A DNA stretch of 64,000 nt from contig NZ_VJVZ01000003.1 of NCBI RefSeq assembly GCF_007097145.1, positions 310,001-374,000 of the forward strand, given 5' to 3'. Below, piece after piece: positions 36,300 to 44,187 of the stretch. Numbering within the stretch: position 1 is the first letter of the stretch; the number at the start of each line of letters is the position of its first letter. This stretch comes from Flavobacterium zepuense. GTDB lineage: Bacteria > Bacteroidota > Bacteroidia > Flavobacteriales > Flavobacteriaceae. The position numbers and the translations under genes were made by a program. The notes below the pieces were generated by a model. It was not told the origin of the DNA. It did not search any database and saw nothing but the letters and a program-made list of their open reading frames with translations.

Positions 36300-37709
36300 A
36301 TGAGAAGCATTAACCTCTGGAAAAACCGTAAGGCAATTCGCATTTATGTCACCCTGGCGGTAGTTGTTATTACTGTTTTCCAAATGTATTGGCTGTGCAG
36401 TGTTTACCAGGAAAAAAAGGATATTATCATTGGCGAGGCACAAAACATACTCGAAAAAACGGTGTACGAGCAGGAACGCAGGGATGCTGTAAACCAGCTT
36501 ATGGATCTTAATGCCGAAAATAACCCTGCGCTTGGCAACGTACCGTTAGAGCTCATACGGATGCTAAGGAAAAATAAAGCCCTTAAGATACAGGTTAGTA
36601 TGGAAGACGAAGATTCAATATCTCAGGAAATTACAAAGCGCATTGCAGATACTGTCAGTCAAACCCAAAAAAGCACTAATAGCAAACCCGCTGAAAATAA
36701 AGCGATAAGGGTTTACAAGAGCATGAAGAGCCCTTTGCAAACGGCAATGCAACGGTTAAACTTCAGTGTGTTACATTTTATTAACGGAGCAAAAGAGTAT
36801 TATCCTTTACGGTCAGCTCTTCCTGATGCTGAGACAGCTCCCGTATATTCTGCAGCAAACAGCCGCGAGTATTACCAATTGCAGTTTAACAGCCTTTCGG
36901 TAGTGGTTATCAGGGAGATGATACTATCAATTGTTTTGTCACTGGTGTACCTCATAATCTGTATCAGCGCCGTTATCTTTCTTATGGTTAACGTAAACAA
37001 AAGCAGGCGGTTAATGCAGCAAAAAGATAATTTTACTAATAATCTTACACACGAATTTAAAACGCCTATGGCGGGTATATCAGCTGGTATAGAGGCGTTA
37101 ACGAATTTTGGTTTCCTGGACGACAGGGAAATGACGCTCTCCTACCTGGGCATGATGAAAACCGACCTGAACCGCCTCATTAAAATGACCGACTCTATAC
37201 TATATAATGCTAAAATGAGCGACGGTAAAATGCACCTCAACCTCGAAAACACTAATTTACCGGGCTTTGTGACTGAGGTTACCAAGAGCCTGAAAACGGT
37301 TCTGGATAGCCGGAATGTATCACTTTCGGTGGAATCTACTGTAAATGATATCTTTATAAATGCCGACAAAGAGCACCTGGGTAACGTGTTTAGAAACCTG
37401 ATAGACAACTCAATAAAATATTCTAAGGACGATGCAGTAATTTTGATACATTTAATGCGTCAGGGAAGTTTTGCCCGTATTATTTTTAGCGATAAAGGCA
37501 TTGGCATACCCAATAAATATGGGGCTGAGATCTTTAAGCCCTACTTTAGGGTGGTAGAAAATGATGTGTACACCGTTAAAGGCTACGGCCTGGGGCTTAG
37601 CTACATACATGAGGTTATCCGCCTGCACAAGGGCAGGATAAGCCTTGTAAATACACGAGAAAAAATTGGGACAACATTTGAAATAACCATACCCCTTACC
37701 AATGAATAA
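36300..37709 (+). CDS. Membrane sensor histidine kinase
   Basis: A 469-residue kinase with a cytoplasmic N-terminus, membrane helix 1 (about 14-35), a periplasmic sensor domain of about 170 residues with many charged helices (36-204), membrane helix 2 (about 207-231), then the kinase core: H-box NNLTHEFKTPMAGI with His251, N-box NVFRNLIDNSIKYS, G1 DKGIGIP and G2 GYGLGLSYIHEVIRLHKG. It overlaps the regulator gene by 8 bp, so the two are a cognate pair. TATTTTTG at 36288-36295 looks like a -7 box but is too close to the ATG to serve this start. Confidence 0.94.
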   Translation: MRSINLWKNRKAIRIYVTLAVVVITVFQMYWLCSVYQEKKDIIIGEAQNILEKTVYEQERRDAVNQLMDLNAENNPALGNVPLELIRMLRKNKALKIQVSMEDEDSISQEITKRIADTVSQTQKSTNSKPAENKAIRVYKSMKSPLQTAMQRLNFSVLHFINGAKEYYPLRSALPDAETAPVYSAANSREYYQLQFNSLSVVVIREMILSIVLSLVYLIICISAVIFLMVNVNKSRRLMQQKDNFTNNLTHEFKTPMAGISAGIEALTNFGFLDDREMTLSYLGMMKTDLNRLIKMTDSILYNAKMSDGKMHLNLENTNLPGFVTEVTKSLKTVLDSRNVSLSVESTVNDIFINADKEHLGNVFRNLIDNSIKYSKDDAVILIHLMRQGSFARIIFSDKGIGIPNKYGAEIFKPYFRVVENDVYTVKGYGLGLSYIHEVIRLHKGRISLVNTREKIGTTFEITIPLTNE

Positions 37710-38385
37710 CGTAAAAGTACTTTACCTGGAAGACGAAGGTACCATAGGCACCATAACCCGCGATTCACTTGTAAAGAGCGGTTTTACAGTAGACTGGCAG
37801 CAGGACGGCCGCAAAGCGCTGGATGCCTTTAACAACAATAGTTACAGCATTTGCGTGGTTGATATCATGACGCCCGGTATAGACGGCTACACGTTTGTAA
37901 ACGAGGTAAGGAAAAAAGATCAATCAATACCGGTTATCTTCTTAACAGCAAGGTCATTAACTCAGGATGTTATTAAAGGTTTTGAGATTGGCGGCAACGA
38001 TTACCTTAAGAAACCCTTTAGTATTGAGGAACTTATCGTTAGGATAAACGCCTTGCTTAACCGCGCGCCTAAAGCCCCTGAGGCCATCCCTGTCTTTACC
38101 ATTGGCAAATACACTTTTAACTACCCGCTGATGGAACTAAGCAGCGAGAGTAAAAAAATTACGCTTACTAATCTTGAAAATGAGGTGCTTTATCGCCTGA
38201 TAACCAATAAGAACGCACTCGTAGAACGTCAAAAGGTACTTATAGAGCTGTGGGGTGATGATACCTTTTTTAACGCCCGAAGCATGGATGTTTTTATAAC
38301 CAAGCTGAGGAAACATTTTGCAGATGACGACTCCATTGCCATATTAAACATACGTGGCAAAGGCTATAAAATGACAGTTAGGTGA
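37702..38385 (+). CDS. OmpR-family response regulator
   Basis: A 227-residue regulator: receiver domain (1-120) with the acidic pair Glu10/Asp11, phosphoacceptor Asp54 in VVDIMTPGIDGY, Thr in FLTARS and Lys in YLKKPF; and a C-terminal winged-helix domain (about 130-227; LTNLENEVLYRLITNKN, SMDVFITKLRKHF, IRGKGYKM). It is the partner of the kinase whose gene it overlaps. No palindromic target was identified near these genes. It is convergent with the met8-like gene, with an 11-bp gap. Confidence 0.95.
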   Translation: MNNVKVLYLEDEGTIGTITRDSLVKSGFTVDWQQDGRKALDAFNNNSYSICVVDIMTPGIDGYTFVNEVRKKDQSIPVIFLTARSLTQDVIKGFEIGGNDYLKKPFSIEELIVRINALLNRAPKAPEAIPVFTIGKYTFNYPLMELSSESKKITLTNLENEVLYRLITNKNALVERQKVLIELWGDDTFFNARSMDVFITKLRKHFADDDSIAILNIRGKGYKMTVR

Positions 38386-38396
38386 TTGATATACAA

Positions 38397-39125
38397 CTAT
38401 TTAAAACCAATAGGAATATTTTGCACATAACCCAATAAAGCAGTAAAAGACAGTACAGTAGAAAGCCCGTATCCTGCCACGAACACAATAAGCATTACCA
38501 ACACTTCTAAACCTAAATACCTGTAATTGAGCTTATTTATATAAGCTGGAGACGTTGCCGAAAGGTTTTGGGTAATGCGGTTAAGATCGGCCAGCTTTTC
38601 CTGAAAGCTGCCTTTATGGCTGTTCCTAAACGCATTAAGGCTGTCAATACTATCGTTAATATCCTCAGGTATAGCCTCTTCCAGATGCTCTCGCATGCGC
38701 CGCGCCAGTACGGGCGACTTACCATTGGTTGATATGGCTATCTTTAAACTGCCTTTGTTTACAATAGAACCCAGGTAAAAATCGCACAATTGGGGCTGGT
38801 CGGCGGCATTTACAAGGATGTTACGGCTGTTTGCGCAGGTTTTTATGGCTGTATTAAGCTCTTTATCGTTAGTGGCGGCAATTACAAAATCGGCATTGAT
38901 CACATCACTTTCTTCAAAGTTTTTTGCCTGATATTTCACTTTTGGATGTTGAGTTACCACCTTTTTTAGCTCCGGTAAAATAGAAATCGACACGATTGTG
39001 ATACTCACATCCGGATTTTGCCGCAAAAGTGTCTGCGTTTTTTCGAGCCCAACGTTACCACCACCCACAATTAAGAATCTGGCGGTCTCAGTTTTTAAAA
39101 AAACGGGGAATAATGTGTTATTCAT
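38397..39125 (-). CDS. Siroheme synthase dehydrogenase/ferrochelatase (Met8/CysG-B type) with C-terminal membrane helix
   Basis: A 242-residue protein that should oxidise precorrin-2 to sirohydrochlorin and insert iron, giving siroheme for sulfite reductase. The NAD-binding motif is VGGGNVGLEKT (20-30), the probable catalytic Asp109 is in LVNAADQPQLCDF, and NGKSPVLARRMREHLEEAIPED (134-155) is the family signature. Unusually, residues about 204-226 form a strong membrane helix (LGLEVLVMLIVFVAGYGL) not present in CysG or Met8. It is the last gene of the siroheme/sulfite reductase cluster, 90 bp after cysI, and that gap carries two palindromic operators. Confidence 0.88.
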   Translation of the reverse strand: MNNTLFPVFLKTETARFLIVGGGNVGLEKTQTLLRQNPDVSITIVSISILPELKKVVTQHPKVKYQAKNFEESDVINADFVIAATNDKELNTAIKTCANSRNILVNAADQPQLCDFYLGSIVNKGSLKIAISTNGKSPVLARRMREHLEEAIPEDINDSIDSLNAFRNSHKGSFQEKLADLNRITQNLSATSPAYINKLNYRYLGLEVLVMLIVFVAGYGLSTVLSFTALLGYVQNIPIGFK

Positions 39126-39148
39126 GGCTGTATTTTTAGGTAAAAAAA

Positions 39149-39164
39149 TATACCGGTCGGTATA
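39149..39164. promoter_or_regulatory. TetR-like operator palindrome 1
   Basis: TATACCG-GT-CGGTATA, a perfect 7-bp inverted repeat, 24 bp upstream of the met8-like ATG. Its core TACCNNYCGGTA is shared with the second palindrome. The form is typical of TetR-family operators; no tetR gene is in the window. Confidence 0.6.
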
Positions 39165-39193
39165 AAATATATTTTTGCTTAAAATGCTTGTTT

Positions 39194-39217
39194 AAAATAT
39201 ACCAACCGGTATATTTT
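39194..39217. promoter_or_regulatory. TetR-like operator palindrome 2
   Basis: AAAATATACC-AACC-GGTATATTTT, a perfect 10-bp inverted repeat that runs into the cysI stop codon (39216-39218). Centre-to-centre distance to palindrome 1 is 49 bp. Confidence 0.6.
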
Positions 39218-40865
39218 AGTTGTTCTGTACAAAAAATTTACGGTTACCAAAGTCGCCCAGTGTTTCGCCGGGGGTACGTTCGTTTACATATAAGTTAAGG
39301 AGGTTATCTACTTCCGATAAAATTTCTTCTTCATTTAATTTTTCCTTATAAACCTTGTTAAGCCTTTCGCCAAAACGATCGCCACCTAACATAAAATTAT
39401 ACTGGCCGGGCGCAGTACCCACAAAACCAAGCTCGGCTACATAAGGGCGGCCACAACCGTTGGGGCAGCCCGTCATGCGTATTACGATCTCCTCATTTTC
39501 AAGGTTGTATTTCTCTAAATACGGCTCAATTTTGGTAACCAGTTCCGGCAGGTAGCGTTGCGCCTCTGCCAAAGCAAGCGGACACGTAGGCAACGCCACA
39601 CAGGCCATCGAGTTTTTACGCAGGGCACTATCCTTATCCTCAATGCTGTATTTGGAAATAAGTGATTGTATAACAGGCTTATTTTCAGCGTTTATCTCCC
39701 CTAAAATAAGGTTTTGGTTGCCTGTAAATATAAAGTTAGAAGCATTTAGCTTTGCAACCTCATACAGCAGTTGCTTTTGGTAAGGCTTTATCACGCCATT
39801 TTCTACAAACAGGGTGTAATACCACTTGCCCTCATAGTTTTGCTGCCAGCCGTAACGGTCGGTGCGCTCTGTAAATTCATAAGGCTGTTCAGGCAACAGT
39901 GTAAAGCCAATGCGGCGTTCCAGCTCATCTCTAAAGCCTTCAACCGTCATCTTATCAATGGTGTACTTTAGGCGCGAAAATTTCCTGTCGCTCCTGTTGC
40001 CAAAATCCCGCTGTATGGTAGCTACTTCATAAACAGCCTTTAAGGTTTTCTCCTCGGTATCGGTAAAGCCTAATATGGTACCCAGGCGCGAATAGGTATC
40101 GGGGTTGCCATGCGTGGTAGCCATGCCCCCACCCACTACGATGTTAAAACCCTTAAGTTCATTGTTTTTTATTATGGCAATAAGGCCCAGGTCGTTAGCA
40201 AAAACATCAACGTCATTACTGGGCGGTATGGCAACGGCTATCTTAAACTTGCGTGGCAGGTAGCGGTCTTCATACAGCGGGTCGGCCTCCTGCGAGCGTT
40301 CATATATCTTTTCGCCATCAATCCAAATTTCGTAATACGACTGCGTTTTAGGCAGCAACAGTGCCGATATCTTATCGGCATACCCATACACCTGCTGGTG
40401 CAGCGGCGATACCTGCGGGTGCGCACTTGTAATCACGTTACGGTTAACATCGCCACAGGCGGCTATAGAGTCCAGTTCGGCAAGGTTAAATGCCTGTATG
40501 GTAGGGCGCAACTGGTGCTTTAACAGGCCGTGCAGCTGCAGTGTTTGGCGGGTAGTAATTTTTAGGGTACCTGTACCATATTGCTCTGATATGCTGTGGG
40601 CTGCCAGCCATTGCGGTGCGGTAATAGTACCACCGGGAATGCGAAGCCTAAGCATAAAACTGTACAGCTTATCCAGCTTTTTTTCGGCACGCTCAGCACG
40701 GCGGTCGCGATCATCCTGAACGTACATACCGTGAAATTTAACCAACACCTCATCATCGGCACGCAGGCCGCCGGTATGGTTATCGTTAAGGCTCTCTTTT
40801 AGCGTACCACGAAGGCCATCGCTGTTGGTTTTTATAGTTTCTACGTGCGATAATTTCTCACTCAT
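39216..40865 (-). CDS. cysI: Assimilatory sulfite reductase hemoprotein subunit
   Basis: A 549-residue siroheme and [4Fe-4S] enzyme that reduces sulfite to sulfide with six electrons. Two homologous halves are visible: the parachute region GIxPGGxxT-type (RLRIPGGTITAPQW), TTRQTLQLHG (first siroheme-binding loop), and the cluster ligands Cys422-X5-Cys428 (ACVALPTCPLAL) and Cys467-X3-Cys471 (TGCPNGCGRPY), matching the E. coli CysI spacing. Dissimilatory or nitrite reductase types are less likely because the flavoprotein partner is encoded next door, 67 bp upstream in the operon. Normal length. Confidence 0.95.
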   Translation of the reverse strand: MSEKLSHVETIKTNSDGLRGTLKESLNDNHTGGLRADDEVLVKFHGMYVQDDRDRRAERAEKKLDKLYSFMLRLRIPGGTITAPQWLAAHSISEQYGTGTLKITTRQTLQLHGLLKHQLRPTIQAFNLAELDSIAACGDVNRNVITSAHPQVSPLHQQVYGYADKISALLLPKTQSYYEIWIDGEKIYERSQEADPLYEDRYLPRKFKIAVAIPPSNDVDVFANDLGLIAIIKNNELKGFNIVVGGGMATTHGNPDTYSRLGTILGFTDTEEKTLKAVYEVATIQRDFGNRSDRKFSRLKYTIDKMTVEGFRDELERRIGFTLLPEQPYEFTERTDRYGWQQNYEGKWYYTLFVENGVIKPYQKQLLYEVAKLNASNFIFTGNQNLILGEINAENKPVIQSLISKYSIEDKDSALRKNSMACVALPTCPLALAEAQRYLPELVTKIEPYLEKYNLENEEIVIRMTGCPNGCGRPYVAELGFVGTAPGQYNFMLGGDRFGERLNKVYKEKLNEEEILSEVDNLLNLYVNERTPGETLGDFGNRKFFVQNN

Positions 40866-40932
40866 TGTTTCAATTTTTAAATCTTAATGCTTTTTTCAAT
40901 CTTTCAATCTTAAATTTTTCAATCTTAAATCC

Positions 40933-42630
40933 CTAATACACATCCTTTTGGTACCTGCCCTGCTCCTCAAGTTCATTCAGCACCTCCCGGGCGGCATCAG
41001 GGCTAAGGCCACGGGCTGCGGCAATTACCTCTATTATGGTATTCTCTACATCGGTGCCCATAGGGTGTCTTTGCCCGCAGATGTAAAGGCTTGCACCGTT
41101 TTGTAGCCACTCGTTAAACTGGCCGGCATTCTCCCTAATACGGTCCTGAACGTAAATTTTATCCTGTTGGTCGCGCGAGAACGCAACATCTAACTTAGTA
41201 AGCACCGCAGTAGTTATCCATTCCTGAATCTCGGTTTGGTAATAAAAGTCGAGCACAAAATACTGTTCGCCAAAAAACAGCCAGTTCCTGCCCCCTGCCC
41301 CGGTGGCGTCGCGGTACGACAGGAAACTCCTAAAGGGCGCTATACCTGTACCGGGGCCTATCATTATAATATCGGTATCATTTGTCGGGAGGCGGAAATG
41401 CGTGTTTTTATGAATGTAGAAGTTGATAGCCGTACCAATGGGGTAATGTGCCAAAAAGTGCGATGCGAGGCCGGTTTTTTGGGTATTATTCGCTGTAAAC
41501 GTGTCTAACGTAACGGTTAGGTGCACCTGCCCGTCGTGCGCTTCCGCAGAAGACGAAATGGAGTACAGGCGCGGTGCAATAGGCAGTAATACCCCAATAA
41601 GGTCATCGATAGAAACCTGTGCAGGAATTACGGCTACGGCAAGGATGTCAAGCAGGTCGGCCTTTTCTGCCTCATAAGTAACCAGTAACAATTCTGCAAC
41701 CTGGCCAATGCTGCGTTTGCTTAGTCCTTTTATATTGCGTTCTGCCAGCCAATTGGATACCGACTGCGATTTATCTTTAATTGAGATATGCCTGCTGCCC
41801 TCTTCCTTAAAGTAAGCCAGCACCTGGTTTACAGTATGTGCATCGTTCCTTGCAAAAATGCCAAGTGCATCTCCGGGTTCGTAATCTACCGTATCATCGG
41901 CAGTAATTTCAATATGGTAGGTTTCCTTGTTAGAACCCCTGTCGTTCAATACTACCTTATGGGTTATGACCCCGCTGTAATTTTTCTTATTTGAAGCCGG
42001 TGCCGAAGGCTTTGCAACAGCTACTCCAGTTGATGGATTTACAGCGTTTGCCAAATGATCGTGCAGGCTTTTTTCCCAATGATTTACGGGTTCGGCATAA
42101 TCAACATCGGCTTTAACCAAGGGCAAAATGCGTTGTGCGCCCAGTTGGGCAAGGGCTTCATCAAGCAACTCACCGGCATAGCAAAACAAGGGGTATGAGG
42201 TATCGCCCAGGCCTAATACAGCATACTTAAGGTGGCTTAGGCTGGGCTTAGATGCCTGTAACTTCTCATAAAAGGCTACGGCATTTTGAGGGAACTCCCC
42301 CTCGCCCTGCGTGCTCATTACAAACAGGGCATGGGTTTCTTTCTCAAGCTTAGCAATATCGTACTGAAAAACATCGGCAGCCTTAGCCTGTACCTTGTTC
42401 TTTTTAAAGTTTGCCAGCAACTGCGATGCTACTTTTTTAGAATTACCAGTCTCGGTACCATACAATATGGTTGGCTTTACTGCGATGGCAGCAGGCGTAA
42501 CCGATATGTTTATAGGTACATTAGCAGCATCAAGATAGCCTGCAAGGTAGCCTTTGGCCCATATTATCTCTTCTTTAGAGGCATTGTGCACCAGTTGCTG
42601 CAACAGTTGTAGTTTGTTTTCAGATAGCAT
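40933..42630 (-). CDS. cysJ: Sulfite reductase flavoprotein subunit
   Basis: A 565-residue NADPH-dependent diflavin reductase feeding electrons to CysI. I choose the ATG at 42628-42630 (MLSENKLQLL), which overlaps the cobA end by 11 bp and fits the CysJ N-terminus; a longer frame starting 22 codons upstream lies within cobA and is unlikely. Order: flavodoxin domain (about 52-200, FMN loop LYGTETGNSKK at 56-66), FAD domain with RLYSISSS, and an NADPH domain with GPGTGIAPFRSFLSYRD, RDQQDKIYVQDRI and the C-terminal RYQKDVY, a typical CysJ ending. Confidence 0.95.
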   Translation of the reverse strand: MLSENKLQLLQQLVHNASKEEIIWAKGYLAGYLDAANVPINISVTPAAIAVKPTILYGTETGNSKKVASQLLANFKKNKVQAKAADVFQYDIAKLEKETHALFVMSTQGEGEFPQNAVAFYEKLQASKPSLSHLKYAVLGLGDTSYPLFCYAGELLDEALAQLGAQRILPLVKADVDYAEPVNHWEKSLHDHLANAVNPSTGVAVAKPSAPASNKKNYSGVITHKVVLNDRGSNKETYHIEITADDTVDYEPGDALGIFARNDAHTVNQVLAYFKEEGSRHISIKDKSQSVSNWLAERNIKGLSKRSIGQVAELLLVTYEAEKADLLDILAVAVIPAQVSIDDLIGVLLPIAPRLYSISSSAEAHDGQVHLTVTLDTFTANNTQKTGLASHFLAHYPIGTAINFYIHKNTHFRLPTNDTDIIMIGPGTGIAPFRSFLSYRDATGAGGRNWLFFGEQYFVLDFYYQTEIQEWITTAVLTKLDVAFSRDQQDKIYVQDRIRENAGQFNEWLQNGASLYICGQRHPMGTDVENTIIEVIAAARGLSPDAAREVLNELEEQGRYQKDVY

Positions 42631-43435
42631 TTTGGTAGGTAGATTTATGGTTATCAAAATAAGAAGCCGTAGTATCGCCCTCCTTAAACCAGGCATACTG
42701 CTTGTGCAGGTTTACCACATTGCCTATAATTATAAGGGTGGGCACGTACTCAAACCCCGGCAGGCCTTTATCTCGCAACTCCCTGAAGGTAAATACACTC
42801 GATTTTTGGTTGGGCGTTGTAGCCTGTTGTATTACCGCAATGCCCTTACTATCGTCTATACCAAAAGCCACCAGCTTTTGCGCCAGGGTAACCAGCTTTT
42901 GCCCGCTCATGTAGTAAACAAGCGTATCATCGGTTTCTGCCCAGTCGCGCCACTGGTTTACGCTAACCGATTTGAGGTCGAACAAGGTTAAAAACCGTAC
43001 CCCGCGCGAATGCTCGCGGGCGGTTAATGGTATCGCAGCATAGGCCGCAGCCCCAAATGCCGCCGATATTCCCGGTATAATTTCATAAGGTATGTTGCCG
43101 GCTTTTAGCACTTCCAGCTCATCTAAAACATTAGAGAACAATGATGCATCGCCACCCTTTAACCGCAGCACCAGCTTACCCTGCACGGCCAGCTCTGTCA
43201 TTAAAGCATTGATGTCTTCCTGGGGGGTATGTATGCCGCGCGAGCATTGCTTGCCTACATAAATTACCTGAGCATCAGGGCGGGCATTATCACTAATCAG
43301 CACGGGCGATACGAGCCTGTCGGTCAGGATAACATCGGCAGTTTGTATGTACCTCAGCGCTTTAACGCTTATCAGGTCGGGGTCGCCGGGCCCGGCGCCG
43401 GCAAGTATTACTTTTCCTTTAAAATCTATATTCAT
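42620..43435 (-). CDS. cobA: Uroporphyrinogen-III C-methyltransferase
   Basis: A 271-residue SAM-dependent methyltransferase converting uroporphyrinogen III to precorrin-2, the entry to siroheme. Motifs: GAGPGDPDL (13-21), TDRLVSP (38-44), RLKGGDASLF (91-100), EIIPGISAAFG and the C-terminal GFEYVPTLIIIGNVV. It is a stand-alone SUMT; the dehydrogenase/ferrochelatase activity is in the separate met8-like gene. No cobalamin gene is nearby, so siroheme for sulfite reductase is the evident purpose. It is the first structural gene after the tandem cysteine leader region, 33 nt after the second terminator. Confidence 0.94.
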   Translation of the reverse strand: MNIDFKGKVILAGAGPGDPDLISVKALRYIQTADVILTDRLVSPVLISDNARPDAQVIYVGKQCSRGIHTPQEDINALMTELAVQGKLVLRLKGGDASLFSNVLDELEVLKAGNIPYEIIPGISAAFGAAAYAAIPLTAREHSRGVRFLTLFDLKSVSVNQWRDWAETDDTLVYYMSGQKLVTLAQKLVAFGIDDSKGIAVIQQATTPNQKSSVFTFRELRDKGLPGFEYVPTLIIIGNVVNLHKQYAWFKEGDTTASYFDNHKSTYQNAI

Positions 43436-43462
43436 TTTGTGTGTATTTTAAATTTTGTTGAA

Positions 43463-43497
43463 TAAAAAAAGCCCCCTTGAGTTAACAAGAGGGCTTT
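43463..43497 (-). terminator. Attenuator terminator 2 before cobA
   Basis: Minus-strand RNA: AAAGCCCUCUUG-uuaacu-CAAGGGGGCUUU followed by UUUUU. The only imperfect position is a U-G wobble in this orientation (it would be C-A on the other strand), which supports minus-strand function. It starts 22 nt after leader ORF 2 and sits 33 nt before the cobA ATG. Confidence 0.88.
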
Positions 43498-43518
43498 AGG
43501 CATGTATAAGTGAGTTAG

Positions 43519-43629
43519 TTAGTAACAGCAGCATACAGGGCGTCCTCTTGCAAAATTTTGCAAACAACAAGCCATGCACATGCATAATGCTGCCGATGTT
43601 ATTGTAAATATGTTTGTTACTGTGTTCAT
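43519..43629 (-). CDS. Cysteine-rich leader peptide 2 (36 residues)
   Basis: A short ORF, ATG at 43627-43629, TAA at 43519-43521, with 7 Cys among 36 residues: Cys16, 18, 21, 22 (segment LCMCMACC, 15-22) and 33-35 (segment RPVCCCY at the very end). It is followed directly by terminator 2. Codons 27-29 contain CAAGAGG (plus-strand 43544-43550), perfectly complementary to CCUCUUG in the 5' arm of that terminator and thus a candidate antiterminator. I interpret it as a translated attenuator leader sensing Cys-tRNA supply for the sulfite reductase operon. A metal-sensing nascent peptide is an alternative. Confidence 0.75.
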   Translation of the reverse strand: MNTVTNIFTITSAALCMCMACCLQNFARGRPVCCCY

Positions 43630-43657
43630 TGTTAATTTTTTAGAAACGTTGTAAAAC

Positions 43658-43686
43658 AAAAAACTCCCCGGGGGTTACCGGGGAGT
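43658..43686 (-). terminator. Attenuator terminator 1
   Basis: Minus-strand RNA: ACUCCCCGG / CCGGGGAGU (perfect 9-bp GC-rich stem, 6-nt loop) followed by UUUUUG. It lies 34 nt after leader ORF 1 and 28 nt before leader ORF 2, that is, far upstream of any structural gene, which only makes sense as a regulated terminator or as the end of a tiny transcript. Confidence 0.88.
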
Positions 43687-43720
43687 CTTCGCTTAAAATA
43701 TATATTATAATATCTACAAT

Positions 43721-43792
43721 TTATACCACAGCAAATGTACTCCCCTTGGTTGGGCAGCAGCATACGGTACATGATGTAGATTGAAATTGCAT
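43721..43792 (-). CDS. Cysteine-rich leader peptide 1 (23 residues)
   Basis: A short ORF, ATG at 43790-43792, TAA at 43721-43723, with Cys8 and the triplet Cys11-12-13 (segment SCTVCCCPTKGS, 7-18). The GGGGAGT formed by the last base of codon 16 and codons 17-18 (plus-strand 43739-43745) is perfectly complementary to ACUCCCC of terminator 1. The same layout as leader 2 (Cys codons, then an antiterminator-like segment, then terminator) supports function. It begins about 20 nt downstream of the predicted transcription start. Confidence 0.72.
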   Translation of the reverse strand: MQFQSTSCTVCCCPTKGSTFAVV

Positions 43793-43814
43793 GTTTTTAT
43801 CTGTTGAGATACTG

Positions 43815-43822
43815 CAAACATA
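43815..43822 (-). promoter_or_regulatory. -7 element TATGTTTG for the cys leader/operon
   Basis: A perfect TAnnTTTG box on the minus strand, 22 nt upstream of the leader 1 ATG. No convincing TTG -33 box was seen, which may indicate an activator. The remaining gap to 44187 is AT-rich and shows no other gene. Confidence 0.6.
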
Positions 43823-44187
43823 GTGAGTTTTTTAATTGGATATACATTCTACCTAAAAAAATTATAGATAAACTTAAAAAAGGGTAAATCTCTCCCGCAC
43901 CCGCATGTTACCAACTTGATTTAGTCTACAAATTTAAAAACAACGATATATCGTGAAAAATTTAAAAACTAAATTATTTAAAATGTTAAAAATCAAACAG
44001 TTACAAAACAGGCTTTATTTTGGTTATTACATGAACCGGGAAAAACAAGCGGTTGTGCTTTCTTGTTCCAGTTCAATGTATAGAGTTTTAGGATATCACA
44101 ACTTTGTACTATAAAAATTAGACAAAAGAAATTACAAGTATCAAATAAAAATCAAATAATCATTATTAATCACAAAATTTAGTTATC

